Origin: Notamacropus eugenii
Taxonomy: Eukaryota > Chordata > Mammalia > Diprotodontia > Macropodidae
Direction of reading: 5' to 3'
Assembly (NCBI RefSeq): GCF_028372415.1
Contig: NC_092876.1
Location: 63,454,885-63,518,884 of the forward strand
Length of the DNA: 64,000 nt
The translations under genes were made by a program, and so were the position numbers. The notes beneath the pieces were generated by a model. It worked only from the letters and a program-made list of their open reading frames with translations. It searched no databases and had not been told where the DNA came from. This document shows positions 11,295 through 23,095 of the stretch, one piece after another; position 1 is the first letter of the stretch; every line of letters begins with the position of its first letter.

Positions 11295-11440
11295 AGGTTG
11301 TGTAGAGAGAGAGCATTATCAGCTTGGGAGTCAGGAGAAATGACCTAGCCATACGACCTTGGGTAAGTCATATTAACCAACCCTCATTTTCCATCTCTGT
11401 AAAGGAACAAGCTGGTCCCTTCCATCTCAGCATTCTGGGG
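11295..11440 (+). mobile_element. MIR/CORE-type SINE in the LUZP1 3'UTR
   Basis: Head 'cttgggagtcaggagaaatg', core 'cgaccttgggtaagtcatat', 'ttttccatctctgtaaagg' and tail 'tcccttccatctcagcattc'. It is antisense to LUZP1. Confidence 0.65.
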
Positions 11441-12945
11441 GAAGGGGGTTAGGAGCCAGGCAAGCCCAAACCAGTGCCTTTCCAACGTGGTGAGCCCAGC
11501 CATCTTTGAGGGACTCCTGAGCAGGGAGCAGAAGTTAAACCAAATGAAGTCAATGGCTCACCGTTCCTAAGTTTGGCATCTGAACAAAACTCATTACTTG
11601 GGCAGTAACCAGTAAGTGACTGATCACCGAAGTTTTTAATTGGAAAAAAATTCTGCATGTGGAATTTGGGAAAATTTGCTGCATTCTGAATCTGAATCAT
11701 CCTGCCCCGCCCCCACAATAACTCCAACTCTATGATATTCCCCTCTCATTTTGCTGATGGGAGGCAACAGGAAACTACAATCCACAGAAATCCCCTTTCC
11801 AGCCAACCTTCAAGGATTGCATTGATTCAGTAAAGTGCGGTTCTCGAGGGGAAGGGGGTTGGGGAGAAGGCAGGGGCAGGAATGGGCAGCACACAAGTAT
11901 CTGCCTCTCCTTGGATCTATTGCTCCAGGGGATGACAACTGGGGAAGGGGTTCATCCTGACTAGGGTGGGGTGGAAAAAGGGAGTGCGCCAGCTCAGACC
12001 TAGCACAGTCTCAGGATCCGTGTTCCCATCCCCATATGGGATGGGATAACACGGTAACACCCTGCTATGAGAAGTCAAAGTGAAGCTTGCTACCACAGGA
12101 TCCCTCAGGCAAACTCTTGAGCCAGCCAAGCCTCCAGTGCTTGGCGATGGGAATGTTGAGGGGCGTGGGCCTCTTCTGTGTCCTCTTAGTGGTGTCTGGA
12201 GAGATCTGGCTAAGATGTGTCACTGATGGATGGCTCCTTAGGGAGCAGCCAGCCCAGACACAGGGCTGGAGTTTGCATATCCAAGGTGCCACCCCAGGGC
12301 CTGATCTCCATGACCCCCAGTGCAGCCTCCAACCAGACACACTGCTGTTCATCATCTCCTTGGAAAACCTCCAAGTCAAAGAGTGCTCACAGGGAGAGAA
12401 GAATGGGAGATGGCTTTGCAGCTGGTGGCTGAAGAGGGTGTGGTCAGAGCATACCCTCCAGGCAGACCACAAAGTGAATCCTCTGCTAGGAGAAGGGAAT
12501 CAAAATCTTGGGAATCAACCCAGCAGAGCCGGAACCACCTACAAGACAAAAGCAAGAACCAATCGGTGCTGAGGAGGGAAGGGAAACTCTTAAGGCTCCT
12601 ACAGAAGAGAAAAGAGGGCTTACGTATTGAGGGAAGAGTAAAGGCGTAAGCAAACATTCTAAGGGCAGAACAAGGACAAAGTCTCCTTTTCTGTATGGCT
12701 CCTTCTGAGCAGTCTGCAAGGACTCCCTAGCCTGGCCTAGGACCACACAAGGTAGACAGGGCAGTATTGCCCACCACACCAGATGGGGAGGTGTGATGAG
12801 GGCTCAGTATCTTTAATGCCAGAAAAGGTTCAGACTTTGCTTATGGTTCACAGAGAGTCTTTACTCCAACTTTGCCCAGGCTCATTCTAGGGCAAGGTGC
12901 TAAAAAGTTCCTTTTTTGTTCATCCCTTGGCTTCTTATTCTGAGA

Positions 12946-12951
12946 TTTATT
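12946..12951 (-). terminator. LUZP1: Possible proximal LUZP1 poly(A) signal
   Basis: TTTATT on plus (AATAAA on minus), about 220 nt downstream of the LUZP1 stop. If used, the 3'UTR would be only about 240 nt. Confidence 0.4.
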
Positions 12952-13167
12952 CAAATTATTGCCCACCTGTACCCCTCCCCCATTAACTCACAATCCTGGG
13001 CCCTCTGAAGCCCCCAAGCTAAAAAGGAGAGGTGACCTGAACTCTGTGGGGAGGGAGGCAGTGTGGAATAGGAGGAAAGGTCCCTGTGGTCTGGCCCTAT
13101 GCTGGGGTTCTGGTGGGCAAGACAGTCTGACATAGAAGGGGCAGAAATGTGCCTCACCCCAGTCAGA

Positions 13168-13320
13168 TCAGTTGTCTTCGGAGGAGTGCTTGGCCCGACG
13201 TACCCGTTCTTCAGCTCGAACCCGCAGAAGCTCTGGAGGCCGTTTAGCAGGCAGCTCTGGCCTTTCCACACAATTGGACTGCCATCGAAAGGAGCTGGGA
13301 TTACTGCCTTCAGCTTCCTC
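13168..13320 (-). CDS. LUZP1: LUZP1 terminal coding exon
   Basis: Last 50 residues of leucine zipper protein 1 and the TGA stop (13170-13168). The minus strand starts EEAEGSNPSSFRWQSN, runs through ERPELPAKRPPELLRVRAEE and ends RRAKHSSEDN, a basic, charged tail that I recognise as the LUZP1 C-terminus. The acceptor is ggcctag at 13321 and the frame is phase 0, joining exactly the donor at 15771/15770. The exon is too short and in the wrong frame context to show as a large open frame, so it is easily missed. Total protein after joining is 1086 residues; human LUZP1 is about 1076. The reading frame is intact. Confidence 0.9.
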   Translation of the reverse strand, partial: EEAEGSNPSSFRWQSNCVERPELPAKRPPELLRVRAEERVRRAKHSSEDN

Positions 13321-13574
13321 CTAGGCCAGTGAGATCCAGGGAAGTGAGGGGTTGAGAGGGAAACTGGGGGAAAGACCCTCCCAAAACAAATGTATCCATC
13401 TAGAGAAGCTGATGTGCACTGATCTTGCCCAGCCCATCCAGACTCACCAGAGATCTAGTCTGGCTCAAGTTCTTACCTTGCCATAAGTCTTGGGGGGCCA
13501 ACCCAATTTGGATCAGTCCTTGAGTGGGCTGGGATAGTCCTATGACCATGAGCCTGAGACTAGGTTTTGAGTCT

Positions 13575-13690
13575 CAAGTCTCCTATTTAATCACCTCTGT
13601 GGACTAAGATTTACAAATGAGGAAAATCATTTGTAAAATGGCAGAGTTGGACTAAATGTTCTCTTTCAGATCTAAATCTATGATTCCCAA
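13575..13690 (+). mobile_element. SINE 3' fragment
   Basis: 'ttacaaatgaggaaaatcat', 'ttgtaaaatggcagagttgg' and a tail 'cagatctaaatctatgattc', typical of the 3' half of MIR/CORE SINEs. Confidence 0.55.
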
Positions 13691-14388
13691 GCTACTTCTG
13701 TCTCCTCATATGAACATAACCTGCTGCAATTTCACAACCCAGATGACATGTGCTAGAACCAGGGATGATGTGGTATGGTAGGTGGGAGAGGGGATATTAC
13801 CATGCTATTGGAAGCAAATAGAAGAGCACTTGCCCCTGCTAGGACAGAATAGCATGGGCACATCCTTGGCAAGACTGCTATTGTCATGGGCACAAAGATT
13901 GCGAAAGGATGTCACCCACACATGGGCATCAGGGGAGGTACTAGAGAAAAAATGAAATCTGGACCTGATTCTACCTGCAAATAATTAAGACTCATCTAAC
14001 AACAGTTTTCCATCAGACCCTTCCCTCCCAACAAGAAGGCTCCCAACATATTACCACCCTAGGGAAGAAAGGTGCCACTTGGCTAATGCCCTCCCTTACC
14101 CACTTATCTCTCTTTTCTCAGACCTAACATGTCCCCTTCCATTGACCTTCCCCTCTCTCACTCTTCCTTTCATCCTGATTTCTTTCCTGTCCTCCAGGTC
14201 CTCCCTAAGTCAATGATAATGCAGACTAAGTGACTCTAAGTAATACAACTCACCAAAGAGATGGCCAAACCTTCTGACAGAGAAGGAAACTGTCACATTT
14301 GCTTCATCTTACAAAGTAATGGTCCAGTGACTGCTATTCATCCCTGGACCCTCAAACACAGTACTCTGAACACAGTACGAGGCACCCA

Positions 14389-14400
14389 CCAGCAGAGGGC
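14389..14400 (+). promoter_or_regulatory. CTCF-like motif
   Basis: CCAGCAGAGGGC fits the 12-base core CCASYAGRKGGC exactly. It lies in the last LUZP1 intron. Sequence match only; no evidence of binding. Confidence 0.4.
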
Positions 14401-14534
14401 TTGGAGTCTTTGTTCTTCATTGAAATGGTGGTCTTGCCCTGAGCCCTAAGCCAGCCACATATTCTTGCACAAGCCCCTTACTGACCAATGGCATGACTTT
14501 TTGAGATGGTTGGCAAGAGACTGATTAACAGAGG

Positions 14535-14620
14535 TAACATGGCATGGCAGACAGCCACTGGCACATGCTGGCTGTGTAACCTTGGGCAAGTCACTTGAGG
14601 CAGCTTTCTAAAAAGGTGTA
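14535..14620 (+). mobile_element. SINE core fragment
   Basis: 'gctggctgtgtaaccttggg caagtcacttga' is the sense MIR/CORE core; flanks are decayed. A short antisense L2-end remnant (tttataaagtccctacagtg) follows near 14775-14830. Confidence 0.6.
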
Positions 14621-15354
14621 AAAGTGCTGATTGAGGGAATTCCTTACCCATGGATTTCTTTTCCAAGCCATTGAAATCAGTTAGTCTCTATCCTTAGGCA
14701 AGAGGTTTGGGATCTGGGGTCAGGGGTCAAAAGTTCATCAGTGTGGTGAAGGGACCATGATTTCATACTGAATGAGAATTCAATCAGTATTTATAAAGTC
14801 CCTACAGTGTACAAACCATTGCACTCCAGTCTGAGGGAGAAACAACGTTCAGATAAGGCAAGGTCTTGTCTGCAAAGACCCTCCATAGACCATCCTGGAA
14901 GAGGCAGCAGAGATACCACTTCTTAGGAAAAGCCCATCCCTCTCTTACCCTCAAGAAACAGTGTTGGTGATTCCAGGTTCCTAAGAACTTACACAGAAAC
15001 AGCCCATCTGTCTGCTTACTGCCTCCCTCCCCCTCCCCCCAACTCTAGCTCACTGTTCTTAGAGCACTCCCTAACTAACTTGGACAGAATTCATCTAGCC
15101 TTCAACAAAACAAAGTGAATGCCAAAAGGCTTTCTCAACTTCAGTTGTATCCCTTTGGTCCGGGTGGGCGGTGGGGGGTGAAGGGGTACTTGTGAGTGGG
15201 GGGAGGGAAACAAGGGATTTTGAAACAATCCCTGTTTATCACCCCCCCTAAAATTCCTTCTCTAAAATAATTGAAGACCCCAAGCTTTTCTTTTTGCCAA
15301 AAATTCCTCTGGCTCATGTAGGGTAGGACTCTGTAGGAGGCTAACCAACACTCG

Positions 15355-15545
15355 GATCACAGAATTTCAGAGATGGAAGGTAACCTAGTGAATAAAGCTC
15401 AACTCATATGAACAGGAATCCTACCTTTAACACCCCTGATGAGCAGGGATCTAGCCTTCACTAAAATACCCACAGTGATGGAGAATTCATTACCTGCCAG
15501 TAAAACCTGTTCCACTTTGGACAGCTCTCACCATTAGGAATGTTT
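15355..15545 (-). mobile_element. L3/CR1-clade LINE fragment
   Basis: The antisense L3/CR1 3' region in order: 'cacagaatttcagagatgga', 'acagtgatggagaattcatt', 'ctgttccactttggacagct' and 'caccattaggaatg'. The same phrases recur at 32280-32770 and 44180-44420. Confidence 0.6.
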
Positions 15546-15770
15546 TGGATTTTTTTTTAAATACCAACCCTAATAATTCTGCTGCTTCTGCTCCCCTCCC
15601 TCCCCCCTCCCCACCTCATACTCACCCAAATGTCCCTAAGTTCTACCATCTGAGGTTCTATAGCCCCCAGCTGGCAGGTTTCTCACACAGAAGAGTTCCC
15701 ATCAAGAAGGGGAGGTGGGGGGAAGAAATGTGGTTCCATACTCAGAGAAAGGGAAGTGAAGCGAACTTAC

Positions 15771-18700
15771 CAGGCCTGCTGGGCGACTCAAGGCGGCAGC
15801 AGTGACAGTGTCACCAGCACGGCCACGCCTTGTGAGAACCTCCGACACGGTGAGACTGCTTTGGGTTCTTCGAGAGGATGAATCAGGGCCATCGCCTGGA
15901 TTCCCGGCCCCCCTCCGCACTCCCTGCTCAAAGGGAGAGGGCCTGGGTCTCTCCAGTTCTGAGAAATCTGTGGAAGATCTCTGCGTATATGCATTGGGAG
16001 GATCCACGTTTTTGCCTCGTTGGGCTGGGGAATCTTCCAGAGAGTTCAAGTCCCGCCTGGTCCTCCAGGCACTCCGCACTGTAACATGTTTGGTGTCAGA
16101 TGGCTCCATTTCTGAAGGGGAACGGTGGGTCTTCCACCGGAGGGTCTCTGAGGGGGACTCCTGGTTATTCCTCTCCACAGGCTCTGATGGCTTAATGGTA
16201 ATACTGCTCCTGGAGACCACTGTTTCTGGCCTGTTCCTTGGTGGCAGGTCCCCAGCTTGATCAGCCTCTGTGATCTGCCGTGTGATATCATTCTTGTTAA
16301 TGGAGATCTCAAAAGGCAGGCTTATGTGGTTGGTGACTGAGGATGTCTCGCTGGGCACCACCTGGATGTTGCTGGTAGATGTGTGTCTCTCTCTCGGGGC
16401 TTCACTCACGCTCCCCCGGGGGCTGCTCACCTCCACGGGGTAGATGGTGATGCAGCTCGTCACTTTGTTTGGCACTGATCGGGAGGTGGGCTTGGGTTTC
16501 TCTGAGACAGCCTCAGCCCCAACTCCCCCCATGACCTCTTTCACATCCTTATCAATAATGACAGGCTTAATGACCGCCTTGGAGCGCAAGGCCTCCCTGG
16601 GGCTGAAGGGCCGACGGCTTTTTACTCCTGAGCTATTGGCATCTTGAAACTCCGCGGCGGTGCTTCTCATAAGTCTGACAGGTTCCGTATCCACCCCAAT
16701 GTCTCTGTCATTGTCAAACAGGGGCGTTCTCAGGGCTGCTCGAGATCGTGGCGTTTCTCTGGAGCTGGGCTGCCTTTTGGACTCCGGCTCTGGAGTGATG
16801 GTTGTGTTGACTAGCTTGGCAGTGACCAGAGAATCTGTGTCCATGTCATCTTCCAGGTCCATTCTCTCTCTGCCGCCGGATTTGATGACCCTGCACCTCA
16901 ACGCTTCGTGCTGACTGCTGTCCTCCATCACCACAGATACAGACTGATCTTGCTCTCCCTTGCTTAGGGCTACAAAGCCCTGAAGGATGTCTTCCTGACT
17001 TCTGGAACTGTAAGAAGCCTTGGATAAAGCAGGAGGCTTCAGACTGGGAGGACTGCTCTCAGCTTCCTGGCTATTAGCAGCCCTTTTGCATTTTGATAGC
17101 CCTTCAGAGGATGATCTCCGAGGGGAGGCCAAAGGATCCAAGCCCTTAGAGGTGCCCAGTTCTACAGCCAACCCTGAAGTCACCTGATTTCCGCCAGAAG
17201 GGTTGAGGATCTTCTTGGCTGATACGACTTCTAATGAGGCATCCAAACTTGCCACCCGATTCACCCTCAGGACCTTGTTCCCTGCTGAGGCCGCACTGGC
17301 ATCTGTCCTGTTGGATCTATCACTATGGCTGGTATCGTTGAACACCCGGGATGTCTTTTCCACCTTCCCCTTCAGCCCGTTCTCATGTCCTGGTTTGGAG
17401 GAGCACCTTCCTCGGTGCTCCTGGGCCGCTGGAGGATAGCGGCTCAGTACTGATGGCTGCTCCCTAGTCCTCTTGCCTTCATTCAGAGAAGAGCCAGCTG
17501 CAAAGCTGTCCTCGGATCTCTTGGTGTCTTGGGAGACATTGTCTGTGCCCAGCGCAGTGCTGCTGGTCTTGGCAGCCCTCCGGTTCACAGAGCTGGAGCC
17601 ACCAGCTGGCCTGCTGTGGTGAGTGGCATTATCATTGCTGAGAACATGCTCCTTGTTACGAAGTCTCTCGGCCCTTCTGTGCTGGGGGGAGAGCTCCCTC
17701 GACTTGTACTTGGATGTCGGGGACTCGCTGACCAAGCCTCGGTACTTGGGTCTCTCCTGCTGCTGGCCCTTGCCCATCAGGAAGGACTCTTCACTCTCCA
17801 CCTCCCCGTTCTCGAGGTCCTTCTGATTTTTCAGCTGCAGCTTGACATCTTCCAACTGGCTGGTCAAGAGTCGGTTCCTGTTCTGCTCCATCAGGTAATT
17901 GTCCTTCAGGTCGCTGTGAAGGGCCCGTATTTTCTTCAGCTCCTCCTCCAGAGACTCATAGTGTTTGATCTGAGTTTTGAGCTTCTCAATTTCTTGGTTG
18001 AGGTCTTTAACTTTGTTGTCTTCTTGATTCCGATTCTTTTCATTCTCCGACTTGTTGCGCGTTTCATTCTCCCCCTGCTTGCGATAGTCCAGCATGCCCT
18101 TCCTTCTCGCTTCTTTGGAGGGCAGTGGAGATGAGATGCCGTCTTCGATGCGCAGGTCATTTCTGTCCAGGAGGGTGGAGGCGTTCCTGGTATGGTCCAC
18201 AAGATTGACCTTGTTGTTTTGCTCCAGTTTCTGGGTCAGTTCTTTGATTAATTTCTCATTTTCTCTGTCCCTGTCATTTAAATATTTCCTCTCACTCACA
18301 AAACTCAGAGTGAGCGACTTGAGCTTCTCAAGCTCGGACACCAAACTTTGCTCGGTTTTGTCCAGCCTGTCCTCTGACGTTTCCAGTTCCTTCACCTTAA
18401 CCCTGAGGGTCTCCAGCTCAGAGGAGATCTTCTTGGTCAGGTTTCGCTCCTCGTTCAGACTCAGGCATAGCTGGGTGCAGTCATTCTTACTCCGACCAAA
18501 GGCCTCCTCCAGCTTCTCCAGCTCTGCCATCCGCTTCTGGAGCCGCTCGATCTCCGCCTTTAGTTCCCGGGTCAGGCTCTCCTCCTCCTCCAGCTTCTCC
18601 TTCATCAGCTGACACAAATCTTCTGCCCTCTTGATCTCCTCATCCTTCCCCTCAATCTTTAACACTCGCTTGCGCAGCGCCTCCACCTCGGCCAGCATGC

Positions 18701-18878
18701 TCGAGTTACTGCCCTCAGCCTGGATCACCTTGTCCTGCAGATCCAGGAGCTCATCCTCAGCCTTCTGGAGGCTTTTGGTGGCCTCCTCCAGCTCATCGAG
18801 GCGGCGGCCGAGACTCTGCAGCTTAAACCGCAGATGGCGACTGGAAGCTACTTCCTTGTACCCTGAATACTCAGCCAT
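15771..18878 (-). CDS. LUZP1: LUZP1 main coding exon
   Basis: The 1036 codons from ATG (18878-18876) of leucine zipper protein 1, a filamin- and actin-associated scaffold at the centrosome/basal body and stress fibres, reported to restrain primary cilium formation. Seen: N-terminus [20 protein letters not shown]; a long leucine-heptad coiled coil at about residues 11-225 (for example [31 protein letters not shown]); a shorter second coil at about 285-360; then a Ser/Arg-rich, probably disordered remainder with no enzymatic domain. The start has A at -3 and G at +4 (aacATGG). The exon ends ...SRPAGL at a CTG|gtaagt donor; without splicing the frame would run 22 codons further. It is intact and unbroken, one very large exon as in human. 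Confidence 0.97.
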
Positions 18879-18976
18879 GTTCAGGCTTCTCTTTAGTGTA
18901 GCTCAAGGCAATGAGAAATAGTCAACTCTCTCCTTGTATCCACAGGTTTTTCTTGCAGCCTGGGACCCTCATCAGT
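18879..18976 (-). other. LUZP1: LUZP1 5'UTR part of the coding exon
   Basis: 98 nt upstream of the ATG back to a strong acceptor on the minus strand (ttttcttccttcag at about 18990-18977). The acceptor means that at least one non-coding exon lies further upstream (higher coordinates). Confidence 0.7.
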
Positions 18977-19204
18977 CTGAAGGAAGAAAATGGTAAAGGC
19001 ATGCGTCAGAAAGCAAACACCCAGCAAAGCCCCAGAATCTACTCTTGTAAAACATCAGCTCCTCTAATTACAATCTCCAGAGTCAATGGAAGAGACCTCT
19101 TTTTTTTTAACTGACTTTGTAGCTGAACCCAAGCCTCTACCTGAATCCAAAGAATCTTAGTGTAGGAAGGATGCTCAGAAGACATCTAATCCAAATGGTA
19201 CTGG

Positions 19205-19395
19205 GACAGTCCATGAGGGAGGTCATAACAAATACTCATATAGTGTCTATTGTGTGTCTAGTAGGCATTCTGCTAAGCACTTCATGATAATTATCTCATT
19301 TGATCTTCACAACAACCCTGGGAAGTAGATACTACTATTATTCCTATTTTACAGTTGACGAAGCTGAGGCAATCACTTAAGAGAATACATGAATA
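19205..19395 (-). mobile_element. MIR-type SINE
   Basis: Antisense order: 'agtgtctattgtgtgtctag', 'gctaagcacttcatgataat', 'catttgatcttcacaacaac', 'tattttacagttgacgaagc', then 'tgaggcaatcacttaag'. Confidence 0.65.
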
Positions 19396-19399
19396 GTAG

Positions 19400-20830
19400 T
19401 GAAGGCAATAGATGATGGGAATAATCCAAAGTTGGGGCTTAGCAAGATATGACTGGTGATAGGACAAGGGGGCAAAGCATGGACAACAGTGAAGGGTTGA
19501 ACTGATTCATGAAGGGGCTGAGATAAGGAAGGCTGAAGATACAGGCAATGCAGGGGTGATAGCCTGAGAAAGAACTGAGGGGAGGAAGTAAGTCATGATG
19601 AGAACGAGGAACAGATTAGCATCTGTAAGGCAGAGGAAAACACGGGATGATAAAATATACACAACAATAAGAGATAATGATCAGATAAAAGAATTTCAGA
19701 GTTAGTGGGATACTTATTGTTGATGGTGAGATCAACGTTATGACCTTCTCTGGAGGGTAGCTGAAGTGGAGGAGAGAAGGAGGTCGCAGAAATGAATTAA
19801 TACGTTGATGGCCTGGGAAATTAGGATACCTGAGGGAATATTAATGTGTGTTGAAATCAACTAGTATCAGGGCAGGAAATGGGGAGCAAAAACTGTGAGC
19901 CAGGCAATGAGCATGTTGAGGAAAGAATATCTTGGGAGAGGTAGACAGCAGGTACCAGCATCAGGATTGGGTGATAAATTTGGACTGAATGAACTTCAAA
20001 GGAGAGGTTAGTGAGTATGGTAAAGGGAGAATCGGAAAGTAGTAATGGGGAACAAGGAGTATTCTAACTGCCTCACCAATCGGAGGGCAAGAATGGAAGT
20101 ATGACCAGTACTGGAAAGGGTGGGCCAGGGCTCAGGGAGATCCTGGAAACGGAGGGAGTAGGAAAGGAAAAGGTTTAAAATAAAAGCAAGTTTATTAACT
20201 ATGGAGCAAGCATTCCAGAGAGTGCAGTGGAAGATGGCAGCATGAGTACAAGAGATGTCTAGGAGACAGGTACAACATAAGAGATGTCAGTGCACAAACT
20301 GAATCAAAGATGACTCAGATTCCAAGCCTGGGTGACTGGAAGGACACTGGTGCCATCAATAAAACAGGGAAGCAGGTAAGAAGGTCAGGGTTAAGGAGGA
20401 AATGATGAGCTCAGTTTTAGACATGCCCAAGAGGAGAAGGCAAGTGGAGCTGTCCAGCAAACAGCTAGAGACACAGGAACAGAGTTCATGAGAGAAAGCT
20501 GGGCAACATACATGGATTTAGGAGGCATCTGAACGTATAGTGGCATGATAAAGAAGAGAAGAGGGACTGAGGCAAAATTTTGGGAGACATTCATATTTAG
20601 GGAGTGGGGAGATGAAGATGAACCAGCTGAGGAAAATAAAAGAGAAAAGAGAGACATAGGAGAAACAGGAGAAGACAGTGCCAAGGAAACCAATGAAGGC
20701 TAATCGAGAGGGAGTGCCAAATGCTGCAGAAGGGCCATGGAGAATGAGGGCTAAAGACAACAACACTGCATCTGAGGATGGAGAAGTATAAAGCCCTCAT
20801 AGTACAGTGGTGGCACTGAGGAGCAAACTG
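19400..20830 (-). mobile_element. L2-like LINE remnant, purine-rich on the plus strand
   Basis: At 20400-20470 'aatgatgagctcagttttag acatgccc' followed by 'gctgtccagcaaacagctag' is the reverse of the L2 LNMSKTEL region; 20490-20700 fits the upstream reverse-transcriptase zone. The stretch 19400-20280 has the same composition and is assigned only tentatively. An A-rich run (20850-20876) follows. No open frame is preserved. Confidence 0.45.
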
Positions 20831-20899
20831 GAGAAGGAAGTCTTAAAAAGTAAAAAAAAAAACAAAAAAAAAAAACACCAGATGATGAGGGATAAAGGT

Positions 20900-21830
20900 A
20901 GAAATGACTTTCTGAGAATTTGCTAATGAAAGGGAAGAAAAGGATAGAGTAATGAATAGTCTAATTAATAAGGGAGGAGGGACAGAAGCAGAGAGAATTA
21001 GGAATGAAAATGATCTCTAGAGGAAGCTCCCAACATCAGCCTTTGTCAAAAATGCTGCCTCTTCTTAGAGCACAGACAGAATTTAGCCAAAGGCCTCGTT
21101 TCCCTCCATAAAACAGGAGAAAAGGAGTTCAGTACCATGCCTGGCACACAGCTTAGTAAACACTTGCTGATGGAGACTAGTACTAGGGTCTGAAGGTGAG
21201 AAGAAAAATCACCATGGCTGCTGTGGACAAAAATGGACAATTTCAGTCAAATAAGTATCAAAAGCATAGCCTGGCAGCAAGGACCCAGATGGAAGTTAGA
21301 CAAGATCCTGAGTGATGGTGGCCAAGAGGGTCTGAGGGGACCATGGTGGGAGCCAACTGACTGTAAATCCAGACATCTGGGCAAAAGCCAGCATGGCCAG
21401 GCGTTAACAGATCACAGGGCGGGAGGGAGATAACTAATTGTACCATTTGGATTGTTTCAAGTTTGCTCTGAAGCATCTTCTCTGAGCGTGAGATCAGGGC
21501 ACAGGGTGGGGGCTTGTGATTCCACTGGTAAAAGAAAGTCCCAGGTGAGGAGCCTCTCCGCAGGGTGGCTCAGCACCTTCATTGTATAACATAAGTCTTC
21601 TTGGAACGTGCCCAGGGCCACACAGAGAGCATATGTCCATGGCTGTCCTAGATCTTTAAGCCAAGTGACAAGCTGTTCAGTTTTCTGCTTTGATGAAGGG
21701 CAGGTCACCGCTGCCTGGTAGCAGTGTCCCCAAATCACTGAAGCTCCTCTGAGAGGTTACCAAGCACCTTCTGGGGCTGTGGTAACAAAACAATGGTCAG
21801 AAGTCAGGCAGTAAGAGGGACCAGCATTCT
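20900..21830. other. Repeat-poor intronic stretch
   Basis: No repeat, exon or RNA gene recognised. Composition is mixed. A possible place for conserved non-coding DNA. Confidence 0.45.
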
Positions 21831-21984
21831 GTCCTTGCAGATAACACAAGGATGGAAGGCTGGATGATAAAGCCAAGACTCAAAATGACCTTGACATAGG
21901 CTGGGCTAAATTAAAAATGAAACTGAGTATGGACAAATATAATTTTACAGTTGGATTTTTAAAAAACCCCAAACTTCCTAGCAC

Positions 21985-22105
21985 AAGATCAATTGACTAC
22001 ATAAGCATTTATTAAGCACCTATTATGTTCTAGACTCTGTGATATGTGCTGGAGATAAAAAGACAAAACACAACAGCCCTTATCCCCAAAGAGTGGTTGT
22101 TCTAA
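21985..22105 (-). mobile_element. L2 3' end nested in L3
   Basis: 'agcatttattaagcacctat' then 'gatatgtgctggagataaaa' and 'aacagcccttatccccaaag' is the antisense L2 terminus. Confidence 0.65.
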
Positions 22106-22359
22106 TCAAATGTAAAACAACCATGTAAGTTCAACACGGTTGAACAATAATCTACCAGAAAAGGATCTGGGGGTCTTGGTGGACCACAAGCTTGATAGCC
22201 ATGCTGCTATGGAAACTATAAAGGGTAATGCAATTTGGACTACATTAAAAGAGGTGTTGCTTCCACTCTGCCTGAGTCAGACCTGGAATCTTGTGTTTCA
22301 TTCTAAGCACCACGGCCAAAGGAAGAAATTGAGTGAAACCACCTCTATGTGTTACCTCC

Positions 22360-22490
22360 CATATTAGAGCATGATCTCCCTGAAAGCAGGGACTCCCTGC
22401 TGCTCTGTTTGTATCCTCAGTGCTAATCACAGTGGTTTGCACACATAAATGCTTAATAAATGCATTTTTAGCCTTGAAAAAAAAAAGACA
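22360..22490 (+). mobile_element. L2/MIR-type 3' end nested in L3
   Basis: 'ctgaaagcagggactccctg', 'tttgtatcctcagtgctaat' and 'aaatgcttaataaatgcatt', followed by an A-run at 22477-22488. L3 sequence resumes after it. Confidence 0.6.
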
Positions 22491-22942
22491 TTCATAAACT
22501 TGAGAGCAACCAGAAAAGATGGGCAGGATAGTGAAGAGTCTTGAGATCATGTTACATGACAATTAGTTGAAGGAAATCAAGTTATTTAGGTTAGAGAAGA
22601 TTGGGGGGAGGTGAGGGGGAGACACCTGGAATCATTGGCTTCAAGCATTTGAAGGGCTAGCAGAAGGAAGAGAGATGCTTGGCCCTAGAGACAAGCTAGA
22701 AGCAATGGGAAAAAGGTGCAAATGGCTGATCTGGAACGGAGGGCAGGAAAGGCTTTCTCACAATATGACTTACACTAAAGTGGAAGGGCTGCCTCGATAG
22801 AATGGGTTCCCCCTTAGTGGAGACTCGGAGGCAAAAAGATGCCCATTGGACTAGCTAGACTTTGAGGTTCCTTCTAGCTCTGAAATTCTCTTATTCTAAA
22901 AACTTAGCCCCTCCTCATCAACTACTCTGGGGCCTCCCAGAT

Positions 22943-23095
22943 CAGGGGTATCAAACTCATATAGAAATGGCAGCCAGTCAACATACATAAGGTCCCCTGA
23001 GGGCTGCAGATTGACTTAGAAAACTACATATTAACATTATCTGTGTTCTACTGCATTTTAATTTATTTTATTAAATATTTTCCAATTGCATGTTC
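22943..23095 (+). mobile_element. hAT-type MITE, right end missing
   Basis: It opens with CAGGGGTATCAAACTC, the terminal repeat of a known style of hAT MITE, then 'gggctgcagattgacttaga' and an AT-rich middle. The expected inverted right end (gagtttgacacccctg) is absent. Confidence 0.6.

Larger units (their letters stand above)
8861..13167 (-). other. LUZP1: LUZP1 3'UTR
   Basis: About 4.3 kb between the LUZP1 stop codon (13168-13170) and the distal poly(A) signal. The human gene also has a multi-kilobase 3'UTR, so the length is expected. Extra AATAAA hexamers on the minus strand at 12946-12951 and 9294-9299 could give shorter forms. A SINE remnant is embedded at 11295-11440, and a (GCAG)-rich tract lies near 9020-9062. 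Open frames on either strand here (for example + 12087-12572) lack family similarity and are not called. Confidence 0.75.
13321..15770 (-). other. LUZP1: LUZP1 last intron
   Basis: A 2450-bp GT-AG intron: donor CTG|gtaagt at 15771/15770 and acceptor cctag at 13321. It contains SINE remnants, an antisense L3/CR1 piece (15355-15545), and a CTCF-like motif at 14389-14400. No other gene is seen. Confidence 0.85.
21835..22900 (+). mobile_element. L3/CR1-clade LINE, interrupted
   Basis: Broken L3/CR1 reverse-transcriptase end: 'LPEKDLGVLVDHKLD' is read at about 2215x-frame 22150-22200, the CR1 hallmark ERDLGVLVD block, and the 3' part continues as 'gcatttgaagggctagcaga', 'ggaaaggctttctcacaata' and 'ggctgcctcgatagaatggg', ending near 'cttctagctctgaaattctc'. 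Two fragments interrupt it: an L2 3' end (about 21985-22105, antisense) and an L2/MIR-type 3' end with an A-run (about 22360-22490, sense). Confidence 0.7.

Noticed and set aside
12087-12572. 161-codon open frame on the plus strand
   Set aside because: It lies antisense in the LUZP1 3'UTR, has competing open frames on both strands, and shows no recognisable domain.
17529-18134. 201-codon open frame on the plus strand inside LUZP1
   Set aside because: It is the antisense shadow of the leucine-rich coiled-coil exon; the composition mirrors LUZP1 codons and it has no family similarity.
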